Assembly (NCBI GenBank): GCA_003614735.1
Contig: KZ992584.1
Span: forward strand, 1-28,178
Origin: Thamnocephalis sphaerospora
Lineage: Eukaryota; Zoopagomycota; Zoopagomycetes; Zoopagales; Sigmoideomycetaceae
Direction of reading: 5' to 3'
DNA length: 28,178 bases
The notes under the pieces were generated by a model. That model had not been told where the DNA came from and made no database searches. It saw only the letters and a list, made by a program, of their open reading frames with translations. Made by a program: the position numbers and the translations under genes. Numbering within the stretch: the first letter of the stretch is position 1; each line of letters opens with the position of its first letter. Shown here piece after piece: positions 1 through 9,877 of the stretch.

Positions 1-1028
1 TGCTGCAAAGGGGGCCCATTGAGGCCATTGTGAATGCAACTGACGTATCAGTAACTGACACAATGGTGCGTGCGCGAGGCATGCACTCGCAGTGCTTACA
101 AGCTACCGACGCTTTGTTCTCTGCAGCATACGATCAACCATGAAAAGCCACGGGTATTCGGGCCATGCATCTCTTGCAGCAAGTTATCAAACCTTTTGCT
201 GTTGCTGATTTATTCGTAGTCTTTTGAGCCACTAACCGCCTTCTCATCGGCATAAATGGCACCTGTAACTGCCGCAAGCGCTTCTGCGGCTCATCGAAAA
301 GCGGCACTGCAGCTTAACCAGTGCTTCAAACAACAAATCCAAATAGGGCACCCGCAGGTAAACCAGCTTGGATATCACTGATGTGAGTTGCGCACTAAAC
401 GCCTCATACGCTTCCGCATGCATGGCCGCATTAGCGTGAGCACGCATCTGTAGCGGTGCTCGCACAAGAGGAGGCGCACTATGCCAGCTTGCCCTGAGCA
501 TTTGGCTTGACCATTGTTTGGCTTTTTGCAAGCTTGGGCGCCTTGGAATGTGCCAAGCTGTATTTTAATAGCTTGCCGACGAGTACCCAACTATCTCTCC
601 ATGGACTTTATTGGGCTGTCCGCAGTGTACCACTGTATGCCAATCAAGTAGCTCTATCCGCAGCCTAGCAAGGTTACTTATGCCCAATATTCGCTAATGC
701 CAACCTTTTGATGCATGCTTGCAGCAGCGTACATTACGGTCATGGCATGGCCCGTGCGGTGCCCATGCAGCGGTCATAAGGAGATGGCGTCTGAAGAAAA
801 TGAGCGCGTCTACAGAGCAGCTGCTCGCAATGTGAAAGCACATGGCATACGATATCATTGCCGCCAAGTATCGCACCACCATCGAATGATGAACACAGGG
901 CTTTTGCAAAAACGGCGCTGGTTATCCCAAGCGATTACTCCATTTCGTCCAGAGGCATCATGGGCGCATTCGGTTGTTGTTCAACCGTCATAAGGCCGCT
1001 GAATAGATATTTCTTTTTACTCCATCAA
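1..1028. other. Intergenic stretch, no supported gene
   Basis: No reading frame here shows recognisable protein features. The right-hand part (about 745-1010) is a degenerate direct repeat of about 2660-2930, described separately. A weaker resemblance to the same repeat occurs at about 460-590, around a GGCTTTTTGC match, but it is too eroded to call. The rest shows no structure I can name. Confidence 0.6.
745..1010. repeat. Degenerate direct repeat, copy 1
   Basis: This segment aligns in the same orientation with about 2660-2930. In the gap-free block 818-878 versus 2735-2795 (61 positions) there are 20 differences and every one is a transition. A second collinear block (976-992 versus 2894-2910) has 7 differences, again all transitions. 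Stops interrupt every frame across the alignable part, so it is not coding now. The two copies flank the secreted kinase-like gene. They could be remnants of a tandem duplication or of an unknown mobile element; no terminal repeats or transposase were seen. Confidence 0.6.
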
Positions 1029-2342
1029 CTAATTTCTGGCGAACGGGCTGAGAACTTTTGTTACTGACCTGAGGAGTCCCCACAAAGTTACTCTGCTCGC
1101 TTCAGGCATAAGCTTGATGTTGCTGCCATCAGCAAGCTTTTTTATCAGATCCAGGTCCAGATCTTTGATAGCCGGTCGAGCCTGCGGGTCGCGATTTAGT
1201 AGTATGTTCATAAGCGCAGCCAGATGGTCGTTTGATGTCTCGACAGGTGGATAAGTGCTATTTCCAAATGTCTGCAAGTCTTTCATCACTTTCTTTAGCC
1301 TTCCGCTCTCCCATGGGACGATGCCATCAAGTGTTTTGGTAAAGCCGTAGGGAGGCATACCGGCGAGAGTGCCGTAAATGGTTGCACCGAGCATCCACGA
1401 AATGCGCTTTTCCATAAAAATTACTTCCAAAGGGCCATAGTCTTCAGGTGCTCGGTAGCCTCGCTCGTTTTCAAAGTTTTCCGGATCACTCCCTTGCCAA
1501 AGGGTTATGTAGTCTTCGGTTCGCGAATACCCGTATCTTCCCCAAATGTAATGCAAATCGGCGACAATGACGTTTGGCACCTCGTTTACCAGGTTGCTGC
1601 AAATCATGATGCCTGCTTTCGCAATCAGCGAGGTGGCGCTGAACATACACACGAAACAAACGCGATGACTTACTTTCTGGGCCAATGGTATCGTAAATAA
1701 ACCCCATGCTTTCCAGGTATCTGAAGGCTGTGTACAGTAAGGCCAATTGTCGGCGGTCAGGCGGTGCGACCGAGCCAGCAGACACCTCGCACATACCTGA
1801 TATCACCTGAACAAAAATCGCCGGCAGTACCTTGTCCTTTTGCGCAGGCGTCATGTCCTGCACGTATTCTTTTAGGCTCACGCTCTCCGGCCAAGTAGTG
1901 AGAGTGCAGTGCTGTCCATTGACCATTGTTGTGTTTTCGATTTTTGGGAATGAGTCGGCCGATATAAATGCAAGCCCAGGTCGATTTTTGCCTTCCGAAA
2001 GGTGCTGTTTGAGAGCGCGATAAGCACGCTAGCTTTTGCGCACCACCCCAAGCAACTTACCCCGGCAATGCGCACCATGCGCTCTTTCTGAAGCCCAACG
2101 ACATTGCATCTAAGCATTCCCTCTTTATCCATGTACTTTACGCGAGCACTATACTGGAAAATATTTGCTCGTGGCAGTTCTGCCTTGATGATAAGGCCAG
2201 GCACACCACTCCAATCTGAGGAGGTTATTGGTTTTAGGTCCTGTGGAATTTTACGCGCTGGGCTAGCATGTGCACTACTATCATGCTCTAGCGTAGCGAC
2301 GGCGGTGGCAATGAGCGCCGCAGTAATGGCAAATTTCATCAT
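1029..2342 (-). CDS. Secreted kinase-like (atypical protein kinase fold) protein
   Basis: Model with four exons: 2342-2061, 2004-1797, 1727-1674 and 1615-1029, giving 376 residues with consistent phases. The second of two adjacent ATGs (2339) is equally possible. The N-terminus MKFAITAALIATAVATLEH is a signal peptide, so the protein should enter the secretory pathway. The rest follows the kinase fold: a beta4-hinge region (residues about 105-150), a helix E segment YLESMGF, then IYD at 174-176 where HRD is expected, VADL (D201) where DFG is expected, and GYRAPEDYG as the APE motif. The catalytic-loop Lys and Asn are not conserved, so activity is doubtful although both aspartates remain. The third intron could alternatively use the nearer acceptor TTCAG, but that breaks the frame. 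The gene sits between two copies of a decayed repeat. The exact family is not identified; expanded secreted kinase-like families in early fungi are a likely home (inference). Confidence 0.72.
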
Positions 2343-2440
2343 GGTACTCGATCGGTGTACGATTAAGGCTGCGCTACTGAGAGTGGGTGTGTTTGGCAAA
2401 GTGTGCGCTGCTTGTACTAAAAAAGCGCCATTCTGCCGTC

Positions 2441-2447
2441 TTATATA
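2441..2447 (-). promoter_or_regulatory. TATA-like box of the kinase-like gene
   Basis: On the minus strand TATATAA lies about 100 nt upstream of the predicted start at 2342, a plausible core promoter position. Confidence 0.4.
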
Positions 2448-2659
2448 GCAGACGACAAAGCAAAGGGCTTACGTTTATAGAGCAGCAGCACTGCCAAAGA
2501 GTGCGGCGAGAGCAAATGCAGTAGCCGTGTGTAATAGCAACAACGTGAAGAGCGCTCGACATATTGGTGTGCAATCATGTGTTTACTCGTATCAAACAGC
2601 GATAACGTGGCCCATGCGAGCGAAAAACCGTACCAAATAGCGCCAGACCATACCCGAGC

Positions 2660-2945
2660 ATTGCATACGCCTTGTGGCGCACGTACAGCAGCCGTACTAG
2701 AACGGTGCCTGAAAAGATACGCACGCCTGCAGGATAGCTGTTTGCAGTGCGGAAGCGCGTGGTATGCGGTGCCATTGCCGTTAAACGCCACACCAGCATC
2801 AAACGAGCAACTACGGGGCTTTTGCGAAGGAATGGCGCCGGCTAGCGCAAGCAAGTGACCTATTTCTTTAGAAGCGCAAAGATGCATGCTAGCATTGCCT
2901 GACCGCCACAAAAACAGCCATTGAATAAGCATTTTTCTCCATTCC
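2660..2945. repeat. Degenerate direct repeat, copy 2
   Basis: This is the partner of the segment at 745-1010, same orientation, lying upstream of the kinase-like gene. Differences from copy 1 are nearly all C/T or A/G, in both directions. On the minus strand one frame stays open across about 2575-2815, whereas the matching frame in copy 1 carries stops. The ancestral sequence may have been coding, but no family is recognisable. Confidence 0.6.
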
Positions 2946-3349
2946 TACCCTCTAGGCCGGCGTGTTTTGATAGATTCAACGCACGGCATATCGACGATGC
3001 AGAACCGGAAACATCGCCACAGCATGACCAACGTTCATGCAAGAGATTGCATCGTAAATCCTCATAATATATGCAAAATGCTCGATACATCAACTAACAG
3101 AGTGTGCAGCGCTGGTTTATCTCATAATTGCTACGCCGTATCGTTTGACAGAGCGTGAGCAGGAATGTAGATCATGCTGATTAACCAGTACCCAAGCTAT
3201 CAAGCCCAAGGCCAAACACGAACCGGTTGGCGGCATGGACGCACGCATGACTAGAAGCGACAGCGGCGTGTACCAAGTCGGCGTCAAGATTACCCCTATG
3301 CTGGCTTAAAGAATAGAGTCTATTGATTGGATACAAAGCAAACGTCCTA

Positions 3350-4183
3350 TCACGCTGCTTTGATCATGCGAAGGCGCAGTGGCCGTATGCGAATGAAGCG
3401 GTAGCCGTTGATGCGCCGATGGAGCCAATAGTGCTGCACCACCATGCCTCCCAGGCCGAGCACCAGTGTTAGCGCCAGCATGCCGTAGACGCCACCGCCA
3501 AGCTTGGTTCCTTGGCTGCGACCGCTACCGCCGTAGAAAAACCCAGCAACGGCCTCGCTAAATCCTAGGCCGGCAAGCATGTCAATGGCTAGTGCACACC
3601 ACATTCCGCCGCCAAATGCCGTGATCAGCGTAACGATAAACGGCTCCAGCAGGTAGGTGATCCAAGCGCCCAGCACCGCCATGACGGCCATGATGGATGC
3701 CACCGCAACTGTGGCGTTGGCTAGTCCTGCTGCGGTGATGATGTGCAGCGCAATGCAGACGCCTATGACCGCACCAAAGGAGAGCGCGCCGATAGACCTG
3801 TAGCGTGTGCTCGTCAGTGCCAATATCAGGCCAACAATCAGTGCGGCTATGCTTATGCCCGTCTGCACTGCAGACGAAGCACCAAGCGAGAGTCCGTGCG
3901 ATATCAGCGCCAGTGGCGCCAGCACTGCACACGTAGCCCCAAACAAAGTGGTGGCGACAAACAGCGGGACGGCCGCCCAGCCGCCTGCAATACAAAGCGT
4001 CACACCCGCCAACAGGTATATGGCAGCAGCGCCAATCGACGTGGACAGAGACGGTGCAGCTGAATTGCTCCCGGCCGCAATAGCATCGGCCGCCGTCAGC
4101 GTCGGCGCTGCTAGCAGCAACAGTAGCAGTGGTAGTACTGGTCTAGCATGCTGTCTGGAAAGGTAGAAAGCATGGTGCGCCAT
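3350..4183 (-). CDS. TMEM198/DUF4203-like multi-pass membrane protein
   Basis: A single-exon gene of 277 residues starting at the ATG at 4183, chosen because a signal peptide follows directly (ARPVLPLLLLLLAAPTLTAA). The frame stays open upstream to 4492, so a longer N-terminus cannot be excluded. After a Ser/Ala-rich linker there are about seven hydrophobic helices with many Gly and Ala, including glycine-rich turns FGGGMWCALAIDML and FYGGSGRSQGTKLGGGVYG, as in the DUF4203/TMEM198 family. The C-terminus is strongly basic (HRRINGYRFIRIRPLRLRM) and should face the cytosol. The family's role is poorly known in fungi; in animals TMEM198 is linked to Wnt receptor phosphorylation. The membrane-protein call is firm, the family assignment moderately so. 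Confidence 0.72.
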   Translation of the reverse strand: MAHHAFYLSRQHARPVLPLLLLLLAAPTLTAADAIAAGSNSAAPSLSTSIGAAAIYLLAGVTLCIAGGWAAVPLFVATTLFGATCAVLAPLALISHGLSLGASSAVQTGISIAALIVGLILALTSTRYRSIGALSFGAVIGVCIALHIITAAGLANATVAVASIMAVMAVLGAWITYLLEPFIVTLITAFGGGMWCALAIDMLAGLGFSEAVAGFFYGGSGRSQGTKLGGGVYGMLALTLVLGLGGMVVQHYWLHRRINGYRFIRIRPLRLRMIKAA

Positions 4184-4650
4184 AGTTTGCACAGCAACGT
4201 CCGGCGCATGCAGTAGCAAAATGCAAGCAGAGACAGCGAATAAACGGTAGAATGGCAGGCTTCCTGGCCTATGCAAAGGTAAGCGGCGATGCGGACGGCA
4301 CCAAAGAGTGGAATGGCGAAGGGAAACAGAGTGGGCCGCCGGCAGTGCGGCAGTGCCAGCGGGCAGCGGGACAAGTGGGCAAGCGGCTGTTACAGCGTCG
4401 CAAACGCTTGGTGGCCATTGTGACAAGAAACGACAGGCCGTGCGCGGTTGCACACACGCACTGCAAGATGTAGCTGCATCCTGACCGAGCACACAAGTGT
4501 ATATTCTTAAGGTATCATGAAGACATGATGGGAACCAAGCTGTCGAAGGGTGAAACGGAGCGCCGAGGCAAGAAGACGAAAAGAAACAAGGAAACGGTCA
4601 CAAGATGGCGGAGCAGCGCCGGGCCATGGCGGCAGCCCATTGCGCGCCGT
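4184..4650. other. Spacer between DUF4203 gene and PFKFB 3' end
   Basis: It holds the upstream in-frame extension of the DUF4203 reading frame (to 4492) and the putative 3' flank of PFKFB. No other gene is visible. Confidence 0.5.
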
Positions 4651-6548
4651 CTAGCCGGCCTGCGGCTTGGGACGATGCGTGTCGACCGCCTCGATGTTTA
4701 CGCGGAAGCGGGTCTCCTCGCAGCCGTATGCCTTGGGCGCTAGCCGGATCACCGTATGCAGCGGCACGCGAATGTACGGCAGCTCGTCGCGCGGCAGGTT
4801 CATGAAATAGGCGTAGATGCATCGAAGGATGGCCTGGTGGCCGATAATGAGAATGTTGTGCTGACGCTCCAGCTCCATCATGACCGGCTCTAGGCGTAGC
4901 ACCACGTCCCGATAAGACTGTCACGCAGTCCAGCGTAAGCAGCAGGTCGACATGCAACGCGCAAAGAGCACCCACCTCGCCGCCGCGGTAGCGGTAGTTG
5001 AACTTGTCGTCGTCCCGGTTAGCGTAGTCTTCCGGGTATTTTTCCTGCACGACCGTCGTACGCGAGAGATGCAACAACATGCCGGAGAGAGGTTAGTTTA
5101 TGCGACAAGCAGTCTCGCCAGCCTGTCCGCGCCATCACTTGCCGCAATTTCCTCATAGGTCAGACCGTCGCACACGCCTGCGTTCAGCTCGTCCAGCGCC
5201 TTCCACTGTAGCTTGGGGTAGGGTAGCTTGGAGGCGGTCTGGATGGTACGTCTCATTGTCGAGGTCCATACCTGGGACGCGCACACGCACGTGGTGCAAA
5301 GTAGCGACACAGCCGCGGGGTCAGCGACCGTTCATGCCGGGTCATCTCACCGCCTTTGGCCGCGCACGCCGCCTTACCGTCAGATTCTCCGAGCCGAGAT
5401 TGTCCTTGATCAGCTGGGGCAGAGCGTTGGCGTACTGCTCGCCGCGCGGACTCAGCAGCGAGTCGCCGCCAATCTTGCCCTCCACGTTGAACATACTTTC
5501 GCCGTGACGGCTGAAGAAGATGCAGCGGCGTGATACATGCAGGTTCATCAGGTAATAGACCACCCGGCTCTGCAGATAGCCGCGAATCAGATTGACGACC
5601 ACCTGGCTGCGCACGTTCACCAGGCGAATGTAGGTGAGGTCGCGTTCCTGCACTGGCTCATAGCTGCTTTCGTAATGGCGGATGCGCTCGCGAAAGTCGC
5701 GCGCGGCCGCCTCCGGATCCACACCAGCATAGTCGGGCGACTGCAGCTTGACGGCACGAATGTTTTCCATGACCACCTCTTCGTCCTCGCACACCGATTC
5801 GATAAACATGACCTGCAGCTCTTCGGTGGCCTCCTCCACTTCCAGGCTATCGGCATGCATCGTCGACGCAGAGATCGGATTGCCCGAAGCGTCGCAAGCG
5901 GCAGCATCGTTGCCATTGCTGATCAGCCCGTTGAGCGAGATCATGCGGGACCGCCGACGCGCGCGCGCCTGATAGGTGCGGCAGCGTTCCAGAATCCAGC
6001 GACGGCGCTCCTGGGTGCTGTTGGTCGCGTCATAGATGGCCACCGCCGTGCCCTCCTCGTTGGTGATCCAGTGCAGCAAATCGTCCATGGCCGCAGATGC
6101 CGCCTCCTGTCGCTTGCGCTTTCCCTCGGGATTCTCCGGGTCGAAAAAGTTGTGTAGCTGGTGGGCACCGCATTGCTCCCGCCGATACTCGCCTACGTTG
6201 AACACGCGAGTGTTCACGCCCACCCATTGCAGATAGCGTCCGACTATGCGTGTAACGCATGAGCTGGACAGCAACAGAATGCAGCACGGTGGCGCTCACG
6301 CACCTTTCTGCGCAATAAAGGTCTTGCCGCGAGCCGGCAAACCGACCATCTACGCGAGCCGTCCAGCATGAGCCAGCCTGCACGTCATCCGGACATTAAG
6401 CTCGCCACTTACCACGCAGACAATCTTGACATTGGCTACGTGTCACAGCACGCGCACAGTGACGGCGACAGGACGCGCATGAGCCAGACTGCGCAGGCAG
6501 ACCAACCCCCAGCGGCACACACTTACTGGCAGCAATGGCAGGCAACAT
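4651..6548 (-). CDS. PFKFB: Bifunctional 6-phosphofructo-2-kinase/fructose-2,6-bisphosphatase
   Basis: Seven exons (6548-6527, 6435-6413, 6349-6304, 6243-5378, 5271-5143, 5044-4976, 4917-4651) give 473 residues. The enzyme makes and breaks fructose 2,6-bisphosphate, the cytosolic switch between glycolysis and gluconeogenesis. The kinase half has the P-loop GLPARGKT at 18-25, then FNVGEYRRE and [10 protein letters not shown]. The phosphatase half has RHGES with catalytic His277, Glu347 in [11 protein letters not shown] and His412 in GHQAILRC, so both activities look intact. Compared with animal enzymes there is an insert of about 40 Ser/Asn/acidic residues after ILERC (about 118-155), and the N-terminus is very short. 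The start rests on two tiny 5' exons joined by a GTAAGT donor that restores [15 protein letters not shown]; an upstream coding exon is possible. The intron 5045-5142 is of GC-AG type. Confidence 0.93.
5045..5142 (-). other. GC-AG intron in PFKFB
   Basis: The donor reads GCG|GCAAGT and the acceptor GTGCAG|GAA. Splicing here joins LTYEEIA to [11 protein letters not shown], the conserved phosphatase sequence. No GT donor nearby keeps the frame. GC-AG introns with strong GCAAGT donors are a known minor class of U2 introns. Confidence 0.8.
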
Positions 6549-7131
6549 GGTGCAGCGGCGAACCCTCAAACGGCCAGTACGATGGTGATGAGCAGAGGAT
6601 AGCGCTTTGCAGGCAAAAGACAGACAGCCGTCGCGGGGAAACGGGTAGACGTGTGATGCCAGGGACTAGAGCAACAAGGGGAAGCGCCACGCAGTACACC
6701 GCGTCAAGGAGCTGGAGTTTGCAGAAGACAAAAATGGCGGCGTGGAAAGAGAAGCGTAGGCATGGGGGAGGCGGAGTCGTGCTTGCACTGGTAAAGAGTA
6801 CACACGCACACACGCATGTACGCGTGCCAGTCTACCGCAGTAACGCGGGTATGCTAATAAGCCACAAAGCCGAGTTCACCCGAACGATCTCCGCTGCTGC
6901 CTGTTGGTGCCGACGGCGTCCTTGGTCAGCATGTTCGTGCGCCCTGCATCGCCAGGCAGCCACATTCGCCAACGTCACACGTTTTCGATGGGCGGGCAGA
7001 CCTCGCGGCGTTCCGAATAGAGCAGACGGCGCCGGACATGCCGCTGGCGATGCTGGCGCAGACACGTGTCAGCGACCGGTTGCAAGGTAGGTAGCCACGC
7101 CTTGACCAGCACGGGGTGCTGCCAGCCGTCT

Positions 7132-7560
7132 ACACACACACACACAGGATAAGGGCCGGCGGGTTTTCAAACGCCGGAACACCGACGATATGCGGCAGGC
7201 CTGACGATGGTGATGATGATGATGATGGTGGCAGTGGCAGTGGTGGTGGTGGTGGTGGTGGTGGCAGTAGCAATGACAGTGTTGACAGTGGTGACGATGA
7301 CAGCGGCTGTCTCACATGACAGCATGATGCGACGATGCGTCTCTTTGCGCCGATGTGTGTGCGGCCGTGCCAGGTTGCCCCACACATGTTGTCACGGAAA
7401 AGGAGCGCCGCCATCTTCTCCCCCGCCTTATTCTTCACGGCCCACGACTTATGCCCACTTGCCGCACACACATACACGCACACGCACACGCACGCACACT
7501 TGCGTTCTTCTCCTTTGCCCTCCTTCTTCTTCTTCTCCTTCTCCTCCGCTTCGTTCTGTC
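7132..7560. repeat. Cluster of simple repeats
   Basis: In order: a CA run (7132-7146), GATGATGATGATG and then GGT/GGCAGT repeats (7204-7280), a CA/CG alternating stretch (7466-7500) and a C/T-rich tract (7501-7560). Open frames over this part reflect the repeats and are not genes. Confidence 0.85.
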
Positions 7561-7647
7561 CTCGGCCACCGTCTTGCTGGTTGGACCGCGGGCTACACTG
7601 ACGCCTACACCCTCCGCCTCACTCCCATTCCGGTTGCCTTCTGTTGA

Positions 7648-7655
7648 CTATATAC
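7648..7655 (+). promoter_or_regulatory. TATA-like box of the hydrolase gene
   Basis: ACTATATA lies about 75-80 nt upstream of the first candidate ATG at 7729. The C/T-rich tract before it could also be part of the promoter. Confidence 0.4.
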
Positions 7656-7728
7656 CGCCGCTCGCTAGACTACCGCCGGCTGCATACCAAACAATACCGG
7701 CTGCAGCCTTGCCAACAGCGGCCGCAGT

Positions 7729-9472
7729 ATGCCGTCGACCACCATTGCCATGGCGCTCGACTATGTGGTGCATGTGGCCACCTTTCCTTTCCGCTTTACT
7801 TTTGCTCTTTTCCAGGTAACGCGCTGCTGTGGCGGGCGGCCTCGCTGCGTCTGTTTGCTAAGCGTCCGGTTCCTTGTATGCGCGATAGGCTGCACTGGCT
7901 GCCCTTCTTTTTGCGCTGCCGGTGTATATGCGTGCAAAGTCGCAGCTTCGTCATGATAAGCATGTGATTCGCGATCTTCCGTATGGCTCGCCCGACGACA
8001 CATCCCGCCTGGTCGATATCTACATTCCACCCAGCAACAGCATCCTCGTTGCACCCGGCACGCCGGCCGTTAGCTCCGCTCCGCCAGAGTCCGGCTATCC
8101 TGTCGTTGTGTTTGTGCAGGATGGCGGCTGGACCGCATGCAAAAAGGAGCTCTACTATGCATTAGCGGCTCGGCTCGCGCACCGCGGCATCGTCGTGGTC
8201 GTACCGGTTTACCAGGTGCACCCACGCGCGCGCCCGGCCGACATGCAGCAGGATATTCTACGCCTGCTACGCTGGCTCACCGTCAACGCACGCACCTACC
8301 AAGCAGACCGCCGCCGTATCCTATTGGCCGGCCACGGCACCGGTGCCCAGCTATCCTTGCTGGCCGCTCTGGAAGGCGCCACTTCGCCCATGCAACCCAA
8401 GGTTGCCGGCGTGATTGGCCTATCGGGCGTCTACGATCTGCCGGCCATGTACGAGACGCTGCGACGACGCGGTAAGCGTGCCCCCCGCGTTCACGACTCT
8501 ACCTTGCGGTCGGCCAGGCCGTCGTCGCCGCCGCCGCCGCAGCTCTGGCCGTTTCGTCGCATCGCACTCGTGCTGGTCGCTGCTGTTGGAGCGGCGATCG
8601 GAGTGCTGGCGGTGCACGACGTCTATCCATTCGTCCCGATTGCGCGCACGCACCATCTTGCTGACGACACTGCTACCGTTCTCGCCGCGTCTGCTGCCAC
8701 CTCCACGCCGCGCTCCATGTATCATTCTCAACATAATGCTGTACCACGTTTTTTGCACATGGCCGCTGCGCTGTGTCCTCTCTGTACCGACATATCTCTG
8801 GTGACTTTGGCGGTTACACCTGCTATTGCTGGAATTACCACCACCGCCACCGCCGCTGCTACTGCTGCCGCTACCACTGTGGCGCACTGGCCAACGATTA
8901 ATCTGTGGATATTTCCGTGGAACGTTTTGTCCGTCCTGCTGCTCGTCCTGCTGTACCCGCTGGTGATACTACCGGTGCACACACGATTTGCAGACCAGTT
9001 CCGCGCTCGCGCACTTCTCCGCCTGTTTGACGCCACCGGCCCCCAGGATCTTTTGCCGTATTCGCCCACCCACCGCCTACTGACTGCGCCCGCACAGCGC
9101 ACACCTCGCCTTTGGTTGCTGCATGGCACGCGAGACTCGCTGGTCCCGTTCGTCTCGGTACGCGACGACGCTGCACGCCTGGCCGCAGCCGGCCTGCGTG
9201 TTTCCTACGTTGCCTATCGCGGCTGGACGCGCCTTCGCTGGCTGATGGAGCTGACGAGCGAATGGCCTGATGCGCGTCTCCTGGACGACCTTGCTCAGCT
9301 GGCCAAGGGCGACACCGCTACGACGGTGACGCCTTCGTCCACTCCGACCGGATCCGCCATTCCCGCCCATCGATCCTCTACGCTAGCAGAAGAGCGCCGC
9401 GAAGCCTTTCGCCAGCGCCACTGGCGATGGAGGGTGCGAGAGTGGATGTTGGAGCGGCTGTGTGCCTTTTAA
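7729..9472 (+). CDS. Membrane alpha/beta-hydrolase-like protein (isoprenylcysteine methylesterase-like), triad lost
   Basis: Exons 7729-7815 and 7889-9472 give 556 residues (549 from the ATG at 7750). The intron GTAACG...GATAG joins an N-terminal hydrophobic segment to AALAALLFALPVYMR, making a membrane anchor. The fold follows ICME/BD-FAE-type hydrolases: DIYIP, VVVFVQDGGW (oxyanion region), a nucleophile elbow, GVIGLSGVYDLPAMYE, DLLPYSPTHRLL and LWLLHGTRDSLVPF. However, the usual HGG(A/G)W reads QDGGW (D107 replaces His), GHSAG reads GHGTG (G179 replaces Ser), and the C-terminal His region reads RGWTR (W475). Only the acid D445 is kept, so it is probably not an esterase by the usual mechanism. 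Residues about 224-398 form an insert with hydrophobic segments, encoded by a 522-nt segment (8472-8993) that could also be spliced out, leaving 382 residues of normal family length. Confidence 0.75.
8472..8993 (+). other. Exitron-like in-frame segment of the hydrolase gene
   Basis: The segment starts with GTAAGC after GACGACGCG and ends with GATTTGCAG. It is 522 nt (174 codons) with no stop in the gene's frame. Removal fuses LRRR-D-QFRARALLRLF in frame, as expected from related hydrolases that lack an insert. It codes for several hydrophobic stretches and includes CCG and CCACCG simple repeats. All other introns in the window are far shorter (54-106 nt), so it may be real coding sequence, an optional intron, or a long intron that happens to be open. 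Confidence 0.5.
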
Positions 9473-9597
9473 CTGCTGTCTACGTACCATTTGTTCTTGT
9501 CTGCTGTCCTACACACACACACACACTACTACCGCAATGCGTTTGTGTGGTTTGCCTTTTTTCATTCCATCGCCGCCATCGTCATCACAACCACCAA

Positions 9598-9635
<38 letters not shown>

Positions 9636-9877
9636 AACGTGTGTGGCTTTCTACGCCACGCTAGAACGATGCTATTTTGTCGTTCCGGATTATGACTGCT
9701 AGCGCCGCACGTCACATCCTCAGTACCATATTCTACTCAGTACCATGGCGGCATCAGCGGCGCAGCTAGCGCACCAGCCTTGGTACGTTTGGTCTCGCAA
9801 CGGCTGCCGCCTGGCTTTATGCAGTGACATACGTAAACGCAGAGAATACATCGCAAAATAAAGAAGCAAGAATTGCC
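9473..9877. other. Convergent 3' spacer with microsatellites
   Basis: The spacer between the ends of the hydrolase gene (+) and MSH6 (-). It contains a CA run at 9511-9526 and about twelve ACT units at 9599-9634. No gene is seen. Confidence 0.75.

Larger units (their letters stand above)
2343..3349. other. Intergenic region holding promoter and decayed repeat copy
   Basis: This region contains the TATA-like box of the kinase-like gene and the second copy of the degenerate repeat. The remaining part (about 2950-3349) shows no gene. Confidence 0.55.
6549..7728. other. Shared upstream region of PFKFB and hydrolase, repeat-rich
   Basis: The divergent spacer between PFKFB (-) and the hydrolase gene (+). 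No gene is recognised. The right part carries a chain of simple repeats (7132-7560), then a TATA-like box at 7648. Confidence 0.6.

Noticed and set aside
745-2945. LTR retrotransposon around the kinase-like gene
   Set aside because: No TG...CA ends, primer-binding site, reverse transcriptase or target duplication seen; the inside is a spliced host-type gene.
6832-7065. Minus-strand ORF as an N-terminal exon of PFKFB
   Set aside because: It has no clear donor joining to the KIVCV exon, whereas the short ATG exon at 6548-6527 has GTAAGT and the right phase.
7207-7647. ORFs over the simple-repeat cluster
   Set aside because: They are runs of Val/Met, Thr/His or Ser/Pro that come from microsatellites.
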